This document shows positions 5,003 through 5,360 of a stretch of DNA of 5,360 bases, one piece after another (position 1 is the stretch's first letter; each line of letters opens with the position of its first letter). The notes below the pieces were generated by a model. The model was not told the DNA's origin. It worked only from the letters and a program-made list of their open reading frames with translations, and ran no database searches. The DNA lies in assembly GCA_017516785.1 (NCBI GenBank), contig JAFXAV010000077.1:1-5360 (forward strand), read 5' to 3'. Source of the DNA: Oscillospiraceae bacterium. GTDB taxonomy: Bacteria > Bacillota_A > Clostridia > Oscillospirales > Oscillospiraceae. Made by a program: the position numbers and the translations under genes.

Positions 5003-5360
5003 TTAGATGCCAGCCAGTTCCTTCAGCTGCTCGACCAGGTCGGTCTGCTCCCAGGGGCGGTCTTCGATGCCGAAATGGCCGAATTCAGCGGTGGGGGCAT
5101 AGATGGGGCGGCGCAGCTGCAGCTTGTTGATGATGCCGGCGGGGGTCATGTCCACCAGCTTGCGCAGATACTCGGTCATCTTCTCATCGGAGACAATACC
5201 GGTGCCGTGGCTGTCCACACGGACGGAAACAGGCTCTGCAACGCCGATGGCGTATGCCAGCTGAACCTGAACCTGCTTTGCAAGACCTGCGGCAACCAGG
5301 TTCTTTGCCATGTAGCGAGCCAGGTAAGCGCCGGAGCGGTCAACCTTGGTAGGGTCCTTG
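5003..5360 (-). CDS. metK: S-adenosylmethionine synthetase, C-terminal part (cut by window edge)
   Basis: This enzyme makes S-adenosylmethionine from methionine and ATP (EC 2.5.1.6). Only the last 118 residues are inside the window. They begin [12 protein letters not shown] at the right edge, matching the part of MetK whose lysines and aspartate (K265, K269 and D271 in the E. coli enzyme) contact ATP/phosphates and metal. Then come [28 protein letters not shown], and near the C-terminus [24 protein letters not shown]. The frame is intact to a TAA stop at 5003-5005. An internal ATG at 5311 is not the start; the real one lies outside, as would any SAM riboswitch. The terminator follows at 4961-4994. 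Confidence 0.97.
   Translation of the reverse strand, partial: KDPTKVDRSGAYLARYMAKNLVAAGLAKQVQVQLAYAIGVAEPVSVRVDSHGTGIVSDEKMTEYLRKLVDMTPAGIINKLQLRRPIYAPTAEFGHFGIEDRPWEQTDLVEQLKELAGI

Overview
The window looks like chromosome of a spore-forming, Gram-positive clostridium, most plausibly an Oscillospiraceae/Ruminococcaceae-type gut Firmicute. The reasons are: both subunits of the sporulation enzyme dipicolinate synthase, a long-form (two-domain) ribosome hibernation factor, a DUF4364 regulator-like protein (a family typical of Clostridia), strong AAGGAGG-type ribosome binding sites, sigma-A-like promoters and compact intrinsic terminators. This assignment is inference; no rRNA or other phylogenetic marker was searched.

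Layout. Positions 1-288 hold no credible gene. On the minus strand they carry what look like tandem strong promoters, each with a perfect TTGACA -35 box, spaced 101-102 bp apart and firing leftward out of the window. Next come hpf (289-828, minus) and a DUF4364 protein (980-1522, minus), each with its own promoter and a downstream hairpin. Diverging from these is the dpaA-dpaB operon (1620-2911, plus), preceded by a sigma-K-like promoter. It converges on nadE (2948-4897, minus) across a shared, very GC-rich hairpin. The window ends inside metK (5003-5360, minus, C-terminal 118 residues), which has its own terminator ahead of the nadE promoter.

How the genes relate. dpaA and dpaB work together: they make dipicolinic acid, the calcium chelator of the spore core. 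nadE (last step of NAD synthesis) and metK (S-adenosylmethionine synthesis) are independent housekeeping enzymes. hpf dimerises ribosomes at low growth rate. It lies next to a promoter array of the kind usually found ahead of rRNA or other stable-RNA genes, but that target is outside the window.

I found no mobile element, CRISPR array, tRNA, rRNA or defence system. The coding content is ordinary. The points worth a second look are the leftward promoter array with its repeated upstream box, the compact divergent DpaA, and the sigma-K-like promoter of dpaA.
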